The notes: generated from the sequence alone by a model not told the origin. A stretch of DNA of 64,000 bases from Fibrobacter succinogenes (GCA_902756345.1 CACVQR010000007.1:124001-188000); one strand, 5' to 3'. Positions 43,553-52,482 are shown, counted from the first letter of the stretch. Made by a program: numbers and translations.

Positions 43553-43590
43553 GCCGCCTAACGGGGTAATCCCTCGCTAGGTGGTTCTTT
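43553..43590 (+). terminator. Probable terminator of rpmB
   Basis: CCGCCTA and TAGGTGG pair (one G-T) around an inner GGGG-TAAT-CCC, followed by TTCTTTGTG. The 3' T-run is imperfect. The remaining gap to 43735 contains nothing gene-like. Confidence 0.55.
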
Positions 43591-43735
43591 GTGTTTATAT
43601 AAAAACGCCGATTTAAGCTCGTTTACCGGCTTTGTCGGATAATTTCTCTTTTTAGTTAAAAAACAAATACGAATAGCCAATAACTAGTGGCTTTTTATGC
43701 GTCTAAATACCCGTTTTTTGCTATTTTAGCGTTAT

Positions 43736-45223
43736 ATGCGCAAGTTTGCCTATTCATTGATCGCCTGTGTGGCTAGTGTTTTTGTTGCCCAGTCTTTTGC
43801 CCAGCCCCGTGACCTTTTTGCGGAGTTCGAGGCCGAAGCCGAGGCTGCCCAGTCCAGTGCGGCTGTCCAAGCTGCTCCGAGTTCCAGTAGTGTTGCGGCT
43901 GCGCCCGCTCCTGCAGAGAAATCTCCTGCAGTAAAGGCTCCTGCATCGAGCAGCAGCGTCAAGGCCTCGTCTAGCTCGGTTGCCTCTTCCAGCAGTGTCA
44001 AGCAGTCCTCTAGTAGCGTGGTTGCATCTAGTTCTAGCGTAGCTCCATCTTCTAGCTCTGTCGCTGTTTCTTCCAGTAGTGAAGTTCCCGCTCCGGTGGA
44101 TTCTGCCGCGGCTGTCGCCGAAGCTCCGGCCGAAGCGGATTCCGCTCTCGCTGATACTCTCGCAGGCGATTCTGTCAGGGAAATGACTCCAGAAGAAGCC
44201 TACGCTGCCGAAATGAGAAGGCATAACGAAGAAAACCGCATCCGCGATTCTCTCGCGATGGCGGGTTCCTCTTCTTCTGCCGAAGTGCCGTCCTCTAGCA
44301 GCATGAACCGTCGCGAACTGCTGGGCCCTGTCAAGGTGTCCAAGGTGAACGGTATCGATGAAATGAAAGGCCGTTACAAGAGCCCGCGCAAGGCTTTGTT
44401 CATGTCCTTGGTTGTGCCGGGCTCCGGTCAGATGTATGTGGGCGGATCCAATTTCACTTACGTCCGCGGCGGCATTTACCTTGCTTTGGAAGCGGGTCTT
44501 TGGGGCGGCTGGTATTATTACTCCGTGAACAAGTACGACAAGCAGGTCGACAGGTATAAGAAGTATGCCCAGACGCATTATTCCATTGGCCAGTACGAAA
44601 AGCGCATGCGCGGCCTGTATAACGCCGACGCCGTGAACTACGAATCTGAATTCCGCCGTCGCTACCTGGGAACGCGCGAAACGTTCTGCGAAGGTATCTT
44701 CGGTACGGCGACAACGCACCGCTGCTACGACCGCGACAAGCTTTATTCTGGCGATGCCGAATACGTGAACGATTTCGTGAAGAATCCGAAGAGTCTGAAG
44801 GAAGAAATGAAGAAGGTCAAGTTCGAATCCCCGTCCGAAGTTTATCAGCTGATTGCTGACGACGCCTATATTCTCGGTTGGGACGACATTGGCGATGAAG
44901 ATGTCGCCGTGGCAACGTCGCTTGCTCTTGAAGACCCGAACAGCGCTACAGAGCCGCTGGCAAAGACTGAATCGGATCACCAGAAAGAGTACCGCAGTAT
45001 GCGTGGCAAGGCCAACGATTACGCCGACATGCAGGCTTGGTTCTTTGGCGGTCTCATTCTGAACCATATCATTTCGGCTGTCGACGCCGCCATTACGGCT
45101 AATTCGCACAACAAGGCTCTGTACGAAGAAGAACTTTCTTGGTACGACCACTTGCATTTCGATAGCGGCTTGTCCTTTATAGACGGCTTTGGTTTTAACG
45201 TGCAGGCAAGCTGGGGCTTTTAA
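43736..45223 (+). CDS. DUF5683-like envelope protein with Ser-rich linker
   Basis: 495 residues with a signal peptide (KFAYSLIACVASVFVAQSFA). Residues ~60-120 are Ser-rich (SSVAPSSSSVAVSSSSE), a linker style typical of fibrobacters. A C-terminal domain (about 215-495) starts with ALFMSLVVPGSGQMYVGGSNF, which matches the PGxGQxY motif of DUF5683 proteins, followed by a hydrophobic stretch. The protein ends in an aromatic residue (SFIDGFGFNVQASWGF), which would suit insertion in the outer membrane. It is immediately followed by a shorter paralogue (TAAATG junction). Function unknown. Confidence 0.75.
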   Translation: MRKFAYSLIACVASVFVAQSFAQPRDLFAEFEAEAEAAQSSAAVQAAPSSSSVAAAPAPAEKSPAVKAPASSSSVKASSSSVASSSSVKQSSSSVVASSSSVAPSSSSVAVSSSSEVPAPVDSAAAVAEAPAEADSALADTLAGDSVREMTPEEAYAAEMRRHNEENRIRDSLAMAGSSSSAEVPSSSSMNRRELLGPVKVSKVNGIDEMKGRYKSPRKALFMSLVVPGSGQMYVGGSNFTYVRGGIYLALEAGLWGGWYYYSVNKYDKQVDRYKKYAQTHYSIGQYEKRMRGLYNADAVNYESEFRRRYLGTRETFCEGIFGTATTHRCYDRDKLYSGDAEYVNDFVKNPKSLKEEMKKVKFESPSEVYQLIADDAYILGWDDIGDEDVAVATSLALEDPNSATEPLAKTESDHQKEYRSMRGKANDYADMQAWFFGGLILNHIISAVDAAITANSHNKALYEEELSWYDHLHFDSGLSFIDGFGFNVQASWGF

Positions 45224-45934
45224 ATGAAACTGCTCCTGGTCCTGTTGCTTGCGGCGGTGTCTGCTTTTTCGCAGACGGTGATTTCCGTTGACGAGAATGT
45301 GAGCAAGAACTCCGACAAGAGTTGGCTCTTGGCGATGGGCGCCTCGGCGGTGTTGCCTGGTATGGGGGAACGCTATCTTGGCGAACAGCAGTTTGTGCGC
45401 CCGTTTGTTTGGACTGACATTGCCCTCTGGTTTACGGCTATCGGGTCTTACGTGATTGGCGAACGCTATATTTCGTCTGCCCATAACTATGCCGTGCGCC
45501 ACGCGGGCCTCAATTCCAGCAGCAAGAACGTTTCTATGCTCAATACGGTGGGCGACTACCGTAGCCGCAGCGGTGTCGATGGCCAGAATTCTTCGCCCGA
45601 CATGGACGAAGACTACAATCAGGCGATGATCCGTGCCGGCAAAGAAATTGACGAAGATCTGTCTGCAGACATCCAGTGGGACTGGGGGTCTAGCGACAAT
45701 CCCGAAACGACGGAACATATCGATGAATTCAAGAGCCGCATGCGTCATTACCGTGTGAGCCGGATTGTCTTCCAGGTGTCGGTTGGAGCCCTTCTTCTGA
45801 ATCGCGTGGTTTCAGTCCTCAATACGATCAGGGTTTACCGGGCGACCTCTTCCAAGAGTTTTACGGAACGAATGGAATTTGTGCCTGAATTCTACGAAGA
45901 TGGTAGCGGCTTGATCATGAATGTGAAATTCTAG
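45224..45934 (+). CDS. DUF5683-like envelope protein, short paralogue
   Basis: 236 residues with a signal peptide (KLLLVLLLAAVSAFSQ). The motif SAVLPGMGERYLGEQQFVRPFVWTDIALW is the counterpart of the PGxGQxY motif of its neighbour. Near the C-terminus a hydrophobic helix (RIVFQVSVGALLLNRVVSVLNTI) matches the same region of the longer protein. The start abuts the stop of the preceding gene, so the pair is an operon. Unlike the long protein it lacks the Ser-rich linker. Function unknown. Confidence 0.7.
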   Translation: MKLLLVLLLAAVSAFSQTVISVDENVSKNSDKSWLLAMGASAVLPGMGERYLGEQQFVRPFVWTDIALWFTAIGSYVIGERYISSAHNYAVRHAGLNSSSKNVSMLNTVGDYRSRSGVDGQNSSPDMDEDYNQAMIRAGKEIDEDLSADIQWDWGSSDNPETTEHIDEFKSRMRHYRVSRIVFQVSVGALLLNRVVSVLNTIRVYRATSSKSFTERMEFVPEFYEDGSGLIMNVKF

Positions 45935-45976
45935 AGAAATTTCAGATTTCGGAATTCGGAATTCGGAATTGGAAAT
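45935..45976. repeat. Heptamer-periodic intergenic repeat, family B
   Basis: TTCAGAT, TTCGGAA, TTCGGAA, TTCGGAA, TTGGAAA at strict 7-base steps, right after the stop of the DUF5683-like gene. Confidence 0.85.
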
Positions 45977-46022
45977 GACAAATAATTTGCAACGCCTTAT
46001 ACAGTTTAATCATCTAAAGTTT

Positions 46023-47126
46023 ATGAAAAATTTTGCATTGTTATCTGTCGCGTTGCTGTTGATTGCTTGCGGTGGTGATTCTGCTCCCGGTGCAGGTGCG
46101 CCTGGCAAAGGTGCTGCCGGTAAGGGAGGCCCTGGTGGCAAAGGTGGTAGACCCGCTCGCGAAATTGCTGTAGAGGGCTATATTGCCGAAGCCCATGAAG
46201 CGGGCAAGACTTTTACCGCCATGGCGACGCTTGAACCGCTGAACAATGTTCAGTTGACGGCGGCAGCTTCTGGCAGACTCATGAACCTTTACGCTAAAGA
46301 TGGAGCCCAAGTTCAAAAGGGGGCGCTTCTTGCAAAAATTGACGATTCTGAACTTCGCGCCCAACTCAAGCAGGCCGAATCGAACCAGCAACTTGCCCAG
46401 CAAAAATTTGACCGCGTCAAGACGCTTTTCGAAAAAGATGGCGCTACCAAGGCCGACATGGAAGCCGCCGAAGCAACGCTTAAGTCTGCCGAAGCATCCG
46501 TAGAACTTATCAAGGCTCAAATCGCAAAGACCGAGGTTCGCGCTCCGTTTGCAGGCAAGCTCGGGTTTGTGAATGTGTCCGTGGGCGCCTGGCTTACGAC
46601 CGGTACGTCGATAGCATCGCTTAGCGAAGTCAAGAAATTGAAGGCCAAGTTCTCGCTCCCGCAGCGCTACGCCTCTGCGCTTAAAGTGGGCGACGCCGTA
46701 GATGTCAAAGATGAGGAACGCAACATCTCCAAGTCGGGCAAGGTAAAGGCTTTGGAAGCCGCACTTTCTGAAAGCAGCCGCACTCGTCAGGTGCTTGTCG
46801 AAGTCGATAACGCCGGCAATGATCTTTTGGCTGGCTCATACGCCAAGGTGAATGTCACGATGCAGGCGGGAATGGCGAAAAGCATTCCGATTCCGGCCGA
46901 AGCTTTCACACTCGATAAAGATGGCGCCTACGTATTTGTGGCGACTGGAGGCAAGGCAAAAATCAAGCATGTCGAAACGGGCCTCCGCACGCCGATTGCA
47001 GTCGATGTCACGGGTGGCCTCGATGAAGGCGATACGGTCATTACCTCTGGCTTGATTAGCCTACGCGAAGGGGCTTCTGTACGTATCCGCGAAATCCGTC
47101 ATAACACCGATTACGAAGTGGAGTAG
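46023..47126 (+). CDS. RND efflux periplasmic adaptor (membrane fusion protein), lipoprotein
   Basis: Links an inner-membrane RND pump to an outer-membrane channel. 367 residues. ATG 46023 gives a lipoprotein signal (LLSVALLLIACGG, Cys at about 14), followed by an unusual Gly-rich stretch (about 15-40). The fold order is typical: biotinyl-lipoyl half (NLYAKDGAQVQKGALLAKIDDSELRAQL), alpha-helical hairpin (LKQAESNQQLAQQKFDRVKTLFEKD), second lipoyl half (KTEVRAPFAGKLGFVNVSVGAW), and beta-barrel region. It is 7 bases upstream of the RND pump gene. No TolC-like channel gene is in the window. Confidence 0.92.
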   Translation: MKNFALLSVALLLIACGGDSAPGAGAPGKGAAGKGGPGGKGGRPAREIAVEGYIAEAHEAGKTFTAMATLEPLNNVQLTAAASGRLMNLYAKDGAQVQKGALLAKIDDSELRAQLKQAESNQQLAQQKFDRVKTLFEKDGATKADMEAAEATLKSAEASVELIKAQIAKTEVRAPFAGKLGFVNVSVGAWLTTGTSIASLSEVKKLKAKFSLPQRYASALKVGDAVDVKDEERNISKSGKVKALEAALSESSRTRQVLVEVDNAGNDLLAGSYAKVNVTMQAGMAKSIPIPAEAFTLDKDGAYVFVATGGKAKIKHVETGLRTPIAVDVTGGLDEGDTVITSGLISLREGASVRIREIRHNTDYEVE

Positions 47127-47133
47127 GTAACCG

Positions 47134-50100
47134 ATGAGTGTCGCGAACCTTTCCGTACGTCGCCCGGTGCTCATGACCGTGATGGCGCTCGTGATTATTT
47201 TGCTTGGCGCCTTCGGGGCCTCGAACTTGGGCGTGCGTGAATACCCCAACGTGGACTATCCGCTCATTCAGGTGCGAACCTCTTACCCGGGCGCAAACGC
47301 AGCCGTGGTCGAAGCCGAAGTTACCGAAATTTTGGAAGCATCCATCAACAGTGCGTCCGGTATCAAGGCGCTGACCTCGACCAGCCGCGATGGTTTCTCC
47401 TTCATCAATATTGAATTTGAAACAGGCATGGACCTGGAAGCGGCCGCCAACGAAATCCGCGACCGCGTGAGCCGCGTGCGTCGCCGCTTGCCGGACGATG
47501 TGGATGAACCGACGGTGTACAAGTCCGATAGCGACAACGATCCGATTCTCATGGTGAGCCTCGTGAGCGACAAGCTCGATCCGATGGAAGTTTCGGAACT
47601 CGCGAACAACTTTGTCAAGGAACGCCTGCAGACAATCAATGGCGTTTCTGAAATTGCCATTTGGGGCGAAAAACGCCCGACCGTTCGCCTGTGGATTGAT
47701 CCGGTGCGCTTGCAGGCGCTCGGTGTCTCCGGTGCCGAGATGTCGGCGGCACTCAAGAAGGGTAACCTGGAACTGCCTTCCGGCTCTATCGAAGGTAGCG
47801 AGACTACGCTTTCTATCCGTACGTTGGGACGTATTCTCGATCCGAAGGCTTTTGAAAATATCGCGATCAAGGTTGCTGAAGATGGCACTGTCATTCGCAT
47901 TTCGGATGTAGCGGACATTCACTACGAACCGAAGGATACCCGCACGGGATTTAGGCGCAACGGCAAGAATTCCATTACGCTTGCATTGATGGCGCAGCCC
48001 GGCTCAAACCACGTTGAAATCGCCAATGAATTCTACAAGCGCGTCGAAGACATCCGCCGCGAAATTCCTGAAGGAGTCGATGTTCTTTACGGTCGCGATA
48101 CTTCTATCAATATCCGTGCCTCCATTAAAGAAGTGGTGGAGACGATCTTTATTGCGTTTCTGTTGGTGATTGCCATTATCTTCGCGTTCCTCCGCGAAGG
48201 GCGTACGACGCTGATTCCGATGGTGGTGGTGCCGGTGTCGGTAATCGGTAGTTTCTTTGTGCTTTACCTTTGCGGATTCTCCATTAACGTGCTGACCTTG
48301 CTTGCCATGGTGCTTGCCATTGGCCTTGTGGTGGACGATGCCATTGTGATTGTGGAAAATATCTATCACAAGATTGAACGTGGCATGACGCCCAAGCAGG
48401 CGGCAGTCGCGGGCACAAACGAAATCTTTTTTGCCGTGATTGCAACCTCTGTGGTGTTGATGGCCGTGTTTGTGCCGGTGCTTGCGTTGGGTGGTACGAC
48501 GGGGCTTTTGTTCCGTGAATTCGTGGCGGTGATGATTGGTACGGTGTTCCTTTCTACGTTGTGCGCTTTGACGCTTTCGCCCATGCTTTGCTCCAGGTTC
48601 TTGAAAAAGCAGAAACAGGGGTGGTTCTTCCGTGTTACCGAACCGTTCTTTGATGGAATGAACCGCATTTATTCGGTGCTGCTTGGCGGCTTCCTCAAAA
48701 TGCGCTTGCTCTTGTTCCCGATAGTGGCGGGCCTTTTGGCGGCGGCCTATTTCTGCTTCAATAACATGAGTAGTGAAATGGCTCCGACCGAAGACTCCAA
48801 CGCGGTCATGGTGAACTTGAATATGCCCGAAGGTGTGACGCTCACGCGCACGAAGCGCATGGCCGATGCTTTTGCCGAAGAAGTGATAGCCCTGTTAGAT
48901 AGCAACGAATATACCGAATTTCAAGCGGGTGCGTGGAATGCGGGCAATTCGAGAATGCGCTTGACTTTGAACGACAACAAGAAGGCGCGTCGCCCGCAGA
49001 GTGTAATCGCCCGTGAAATCCAGCTGCTCGGGAACGAATATCCGGACTTGCGCGTAATGGTGTTTGAACCACAGAGCATCAGTACACAGCGCGGTGGTTT
49101 GCCGGTGCAGTTCGTGTTGCAGGCCCCGAATATCGAAATCCTGCGTACACTTGTGCCCAAGTTCGAAGAAGAAGCGAGCAAGAGCCCTGTGTTCAGTGTG
49201 GTGAATACGAACCTCCGTTTCACTAAGCCTGAACTGCATATCGAGATTATGCGTGACAAGGCCAACGAAGAAGGCGTGTCGGTGAATGACATTGCCCAGG
49301 CGGTGCAGCTGGCCATTAGTGACCAAAGCTATGGCGAATTCTATAAGGATGGCCGCCAGTATGACATTATCGGTGCGGTTGGTTACCAGTACCGCAGCAT
49401 GCCCGAGAACATCTCGATGCTTACGGTCAAGAATGGCAAGGGTGAACTTGTAAGCCTCGATAATTTTATCACATTCAGTGAACAGTCTGCATCGCCGTCG
49501 CTGCCGCGATTTAACCGCTTTAGCGCAGCGACCATTCAGGCGGGCCTCGTGCCGGGTAAGACGATTGGCGACGGCGTCGAAGAAATGCGCCGCATTGCAA
49601 AGCGCTTGCTAAAGGATTACCCGAACGTGAGTACGGCTTTGAGCGGTTCGTCGAAGGAATTCGAAGAAAGTTCCAGCGGCCTCTACATCGTGTTCCTCTT
49701 GGCGCTTGCGCTGGTGTTCTTGGTACTTGCGGGGCAGTTTGAAAGTTTCCGCGCTCCGTTCGTCATCTTCTTTACGGTGCCGCTTGCATTGGCGGGTGCG
49801 CTCGCTTGCTTGTTCATTACGGGCCAGACGCTCAACATCTTTAGCGAAATTGCTCTGATTCTCTTGATTGCGCTTGTGACGAAGAACGGCATTCTGATTG
49901 TGGAATTTGCAAACCAGATTGCGGCGAATACCGGCTGTAACAAGCTTGAGGCGGCTCGGATGGCGGCGGAACGCCGCTTCCGCCCAATTCTCATGACGAG
50001 CATGTCCACGGTATTGGGCGCCGTGCCCTTGATTCTCACGGGCACCCCGAGCCGTATTGCGATGGGTGTCGCTATTGCAGGCGGTCTTACGTTTGCGACT

Positions 50101-50199
50101 TTCATGACGCTCTTTATTGTGCCGGCGGCTTACAGCTTCTTTGCGGGCAAGGCTTCGATGGATGCCATGAAGAGCACCGACGCCTCCAAGATGGCGTGA
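47134..50199 (+). CDS. RND efflux pump, inner-membrane transporter (HAE1/AcrB-like)
   Basis: Proton-driven drug or lipid exporter. 1021 residues, the normal size. The protein begins SVANLSVRRPVLMTVMALVIILLGAFG (first membrane helix) and has 12 predicted helices in two sets around residues 330-540 and 850-1010. The signature of helix 4 includes LAIGLVVDDAIVIVENIYHKIERG with the proton-relay acidic pair. The two large periplasmic domains fill the rest. The GxxxAxxxR-rich ends (RRFRPILMTSMSTVLGAVPLI) match the family. It is co-transcribed with the adaptor gene and convergent with the FtsB-like gene, with 2 bases between stops. Confidence 0.94.
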   Translation: MSVANLSVRRPVLMTVMALVIILLGAFGASNLGVREYPNVDYPLIQVRTSYPGANAAVVEAEVTEILEASINSASGIKALTSTSRDGFSFINIEFETGMDLEAAANEIRDRVSRVRRRLPDDVDEPTVYKSDSDNDPILMVSLVSDKLDPMEVSELANNFVKERLQTINGVSEIAIWGEKRPTVRLWIDPVRLQALGVSGAEMSAALKKGNLELPSGSIEGSETTLSIRTLGRILDPKAFENIAIKVAEDGTVIRISDVADIHYEPKDTRTGFRRNGKNSITLALMAQPGSNHVEIANEFYKRVEDIRREIPEGVDVLYGRDTSINIRASIKEVVETIFIAFLLVIAIIFAFLREGRTTLIPMVVVPVSVIGSFFVLYLCGFSINVLTLLAMVLAIGLVVDDAIVIVENIYHKIERGMTPKQAAVAGTNEIFFAVIATSVVLMAVFVPVLALGGTTGLLFREFVAVMIGTVFLSTLCALTLSPMLCSRFLKKQKQGWFFRVTEPFFDGMNRIYSVLLGGFLKMRLLLFPIVAGLLAAAYFCFNNMSSEMAPTEDSNAVMVNLNMPEGVTLTRTKRMADAFAEEVIALLDSNEYTEFQAGAWNAGNSRMRLTLNDNKKARRPQSVIAREIQLLGNEYPDLRVMVFEPQSISTQRGGLPVQFVLQAPNIEILRTLVPKFEEEASKSPVFSVVNTNLRFTKPELHIEIMRDKANEEGVSVNDIAQAVQLAISDQSYGEFYKDGRQYDIIGAVGYQYRSMPENISMLTVKNGKGELVSLDNFITFSEQSASPSLPRFNRFSAATIQAGLVPGKTIGDGVEEMRRIAKRLLKDYPNVSTALSGSSKEFEESSSGLYIVFLLALALVFLVLAGQFESFRAPFVIFFTVPLALAGALACLFITGQTLNIFSEIALILLIALVTKNGILIVEFANQIAANTGCNKLEAARMAAERRFRPILMTSMSTVLGAVPLILTGTPSRIAMGVAIAGGLTFATFMTLFIVPAAYSFFAGKASMDAMKSTDASKMA

Positions 50200-50201
50200 G
50201 A

Positions 50202-50501
50202 TTATTTCACCATCTGGAATACGCGCTCGCCTTTGCGGCTCATGCCGTAGCGGGTGCGTAACAGGTTTTCCTTGTACAGGGAATCGTTCTTGAGTCGTTC
50301 AATCTCGATATTGCAAGAATCAATGGCGTGCTGCAGGGAATCGATTTGCGCTTCGAACCTAGCGATGTCCTGCGTGATTTTTTGCTGCTGCTTCAAGCTG
50401 TTTTTCCCGAACATCAACTGCGAAATGACTATCGCAATTGTTGCGACAATCGTAAACAGGATAATCCAGAAAAAACGCTTTTTCACGTCAAGTTGCTCCA
50501 T
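50202..50501 (-). CDS. FtsB/DivIC-like septum formation initiator
   Basis: 99 residues. A short cytoplasmic N-terminus, one membrane helix (FFWIILFTIVATIAIVISQLMF), then a coiled coil of about 50 residues (IARFEAQIDSLQHAIDSCNIEIERL) and a C-terminal motif LLRTRYGMSRKGERVFQMV, matching the ExxAR..G...pgE.v ending of FtsB/DivIC proteins. It probably joins FtsL and FtsQ/DivIB at the division site. It overlaps dprA by 14 bases on the same strand and so follows it in one transcript. Confidence 0.85.
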   Translation of the reverse strand: MEQLDVKKRFFWIILFTIVATIAIVISQLMFGKNSLKQQQKITQDIARFEAQIDSLQHAIDSCNIEIERLKNDSLYKENLLRTRYGMSRKGERVFQMVK

Positions 50502-51402
50502 TAAAGTAGAACTGGAAGTTGTCCGGCGAATGGACTAGACCCGAAAGTTCTAACTCTGTTAATATAGCTAAAATATTGTTGGGCTTAAAGTTACATTCGT
50601 TCTGCAGTTCCTGAAAAGTCTTCTTGAAGCCGTTGAATTGCATAAATAAGGCTAGGGCGTCGTGAGAAAGATTGCAACCGGTTGCTTCAATTTGAGAGAG
50701 GCTGACTGCGGCCGGCGCATCCGAATCCGTCTTGATTTTGGGGAGCCCGGCAACAGTGCGCAGGCTTTCGGGCATAAAGACTGGCATGGCCTTCCCTTGG
50801 TCCAGGTATTGATTGGGTCCTGCAGAGGTTTCGCTATCGAAGTCCCCCGGAACGGCGAGCAAAAGCTTGTTTTCTTGCAGGCAGTAGTCGGCTGTGATGA
50901 GGGCTCCGCCTTTGGTTTTACTTTGTACTAAAACCGTGGCGCGACTGAGACCGCTGATAATCCTGTTGCGGGCAGGAAAGTTCCCTTTGAAAGAGGGAAA
51001 GTCTTCTTCGTATTCGGTCATGATGCAACCGCCGGCATCGATAATGCGGCGGGCGAGCGTTGCACGGTCTCCAGGAATCGGGACATTGATTCCCTGTGCA
51101 ATCACGGCAATCGTCGGAATCCCGAAATCGAGCGCGGCTTCGTGGCAATAATAATCAATACCTTGCGCAAGCCCGGAAACGACGACGGCCCTCGTACCTT
51201 TCAGTGATTTGACGAGCCGTCTGCACAGCTCGCGGGCGGAACTGCTTGGACGCCGCGTACCTACCATGGCAATTCCAATGCAATCGCTTGCGGGCAGTTT
51301 GCCGCGAACGTACAGTAACGGTGGCGCTAACGGAGATTCCTTAAGCGAAAGCGGGAATTGATTCGGTTCAAGTGTTTCGTACTTTCTATCTTTGTCTGTC
51401 AT
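50488..51402 (-). CDS. dprA: DNA processing protein DprA
   Basis: Loads RecA on incoming single-stranded DNA during transformation. 304 residues; the N-terminal SAM domain found in some homologues is missing, leaving mainly the Rossmann-like core. Motifs: GIAMVGTRRPSSSARELC, VVSGLAQGIDYYCHEAAL, GTIAVIAQGINVPIP-type strand, NRIISGLSRATVLVQSKTKGGALITADYCLQENKLLLAVPGD. A winged-helix-like C-terminus follows. Start ATG 51402 shares the palindrome CATG with the divergent mazG start. The presence of dprA suggests natural competence is possible, but no other competence genes are here. Confidence 0.92.
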   Translation of the reverse strand: MTDKDRKYETLEPNQFPLSLKESPLAPPLLYVRGKLPASDCIGIAMVGTRRPSSSARELCRRLVKSLKGTRAVVVSGLAQGIDYYCHEAALDFGIPTIAVIAQGINVPIPGDRATLARRIIDAGGCIMTEYEEDFPSFKGNFPARNRIISGLSRATVLVQSKTKGGALITADYCLQENKLLLAVPGDFDSETSAGPNQYLDQGKAMPVFMPESLRTVAGLPKIKTDSDAPAAVSLSQIEATGCNLSHDALALFMQFNGFKKTFQELQNECNFKPNNILAILTELELSGLVHSPDNFQFYFNGAT

Positions 51403-52207
51403 GAAATATTCCTTTGAAGACTTGGTGAAAATTATGGCGACCCTCCGCTCCCCGGAAGGCTGCCCTTGGGACAAGCAACAGACGCACCAGTCGTTGCTCC
51501 CTTATTTGGTCGAAGAATCCCATGAATACATTGATGCCGCCCAGGCAAACGACAAGGCTCACATGGCCGAAGAACTAGGCGATGTGCTGTTCCAGGTGGT
51601 GTTCCATTCGCAAGTCGCCAAAGAAAACGGCGATTTTTCTATCGACGACGTGGTGCAGGGAATCTGCGAAAAAATGATCCGGCGCCATCCGCATGTCTTT
51701 GGGGATGCGAAGGTTGATGATTCAAAAGGCGTTGTCCGCCAATGGGAACGCATCAAGGCGCAAGAAAAGAATAATCTAAAAATGCAAGGCAAGTCCGCTA
51801 TGGACAAAGTAAGCAAAAGCTTGCCGACACTTGCCCGAGCCCAGGAACTTCAGCGCCGTGCCGCCAAAGTGAGCTTTGACTGGGTGGATGCTGAACCTGT
51901 CTTTGACAAGGCCGTGGAAGAATTTAGAGAATTCCGCGCCGAAATGCAAGCGGCCTCTCCTGAAAATCGTAACGTAGAGCGCATGGAAGATGAATTCGGC
52001 GACATCATGTTCAGTCTTGTGAATGTGGCGCGCCACTGTGGCTTCAATGCGGCCCTTGCACTTGAACGCGCAAACTCCAAGTTCGAACGCCGCTTCCGCG
52101 TGGTAGAACAGATGGCCCGCGATCAGGGCAAAGAAATGAAAGACGTTGGCCTCGAAGGCCTGCAAGAAATGTGGAAACAAGCTAAAAAAACGTCATTGCG
52201 AGCGTAG
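51401..52207 (+). CDS. mazG: Nucleoside triphosphate pyrophosphohydrolase MazG
   Basis: Hydrolyses (d)NTPs to monophosphates plus pyrophosphate, a house-cleaning enzyme. 268 residues, two MazG domains. Domain 1: LRSPEGCPWDKQQTHQSLLPYLVEESHEYIDA and EELGDVLFQVVFHS (EExxE and ExxD metal ligands). Domain 2: VEEFREFRAEMQ and EDEFGDIMFSLVNVARH. ATG 51401 overlaps the dprA start; a TTG at 51392 is the alternative. The last residues (KKTSLRA) run into a dispersed repeat at 52191-52222. Confidence 0.93.
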   Translation: MKYSFEDLVKIMATLRSPEGCPWDKQQTHQSLLPYLVEESHEYIDAAQANDKAHMAEELGDVLFQVVFHSQVAKENGDFSIDDVVQGICEKMIRRHPHVFGDAKVDDSKGVVRQWERIKAQEKNNLKMQGKSAMDKVSKSLPTLARAQELQRRAAKVSFDWVDAEPVFDKAVEEFREFRAEMQAASPENRNVERMEDEFGDIMFSLVNVARHCGFNAALALERANSKFERRFRVVEQMARDQGKEMKDVGLEGLQEMWKQAKKTSLRA

Positions 52208-52222
52208 CGCGGCAATCCATTG
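52191..52222. repeat. Dispersed repeat (CGTCATTGCGAGCGTAGC type) at the 3' end of mazG
   Basis: CGTCATTGCGAGCGTAGC followed by GCGGCAATCCATT has inverted ends (ATTGC/GCAAT). Similar words are, from memory, common dispersed repeats in bacteria. It supplies the last codons and the stop of mazG. Confidence 0.6.
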
Positions 52223-52295
52223 GACTCTAATTAGGAACATTCCACTTTGGAATACGAAAGTTGAAAAATTATTTTCGCATTCCATATCCCGATGG

Positions 52296-52444
52296 TATAT
52301 TAAGTAATGTGCTTCCAGTCCATTCTGGTTTAGCGAAGGGATGCTGGAGCAAATCACGGGGTAGAATAGACCGGAAGCACGCTTGTTTTCTTCTAATTCC
52401 ACTTGTCCCGCAGGGTTCCCCAAGTTCCCTGCGGGATTTTTTTT
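52296..52444 (+). ncRNA. Candidate small structured RNA with its own promoter and terminator
   Basis: An extended -10 (TGGTATATT, 52293-52301) predicts a start near 52308. The predicted transcript opens with GTGCTTCCAGTC (52309-52320), which pairs with GACCGGAAGCAC (52369-52380), one mismatch; inside, ATTCT/AGAAT and GGTTTAGC/GCAAATC extend it to a rod of about 72 bases with a 14-base loop. A 25-base pyrimidine-rich linker follows, then the terminator stem TCCCGCAGGG/CCCTGCGGGA (52406-52437) and a T-run. Total about 135 bases. I could not fit the conserved SRP or tmRNA cores; 6S RNA cannot be excluded. Confidence 0.6.
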
Positions 52445-52450
52445 GTACAA

Positions 52451-52482
52451 AAAAATCCCCGGAGTAGCACTCCGGGGATTTT
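52451..52482. terminator. Bidirectional Rho-independent terminator of fusA
   Basis: AAAAATCCCCGGAGT and ACTCCGGGGATTTT pair perfectly across AGC, with a T-run on the minus strand (toward fusA). It lies right next to the small-RNA terminator on the other strand. Confidence 0.85.

Noticed and set aside
43754-45748. 664-codon open frame opposite the two DUF5683-like genes
   Set aside because: Antisense shadow; the plus-strand genes have signal peptides, family motifs and operon junctions.
52297-52444. SRP RNA or tmRNA
   Set aside because: The conserved SRP loop (GGAA tetraloop with AGCAG) and the tmRNA start and tag sequences are not found; kept as an unnamed small RNA.
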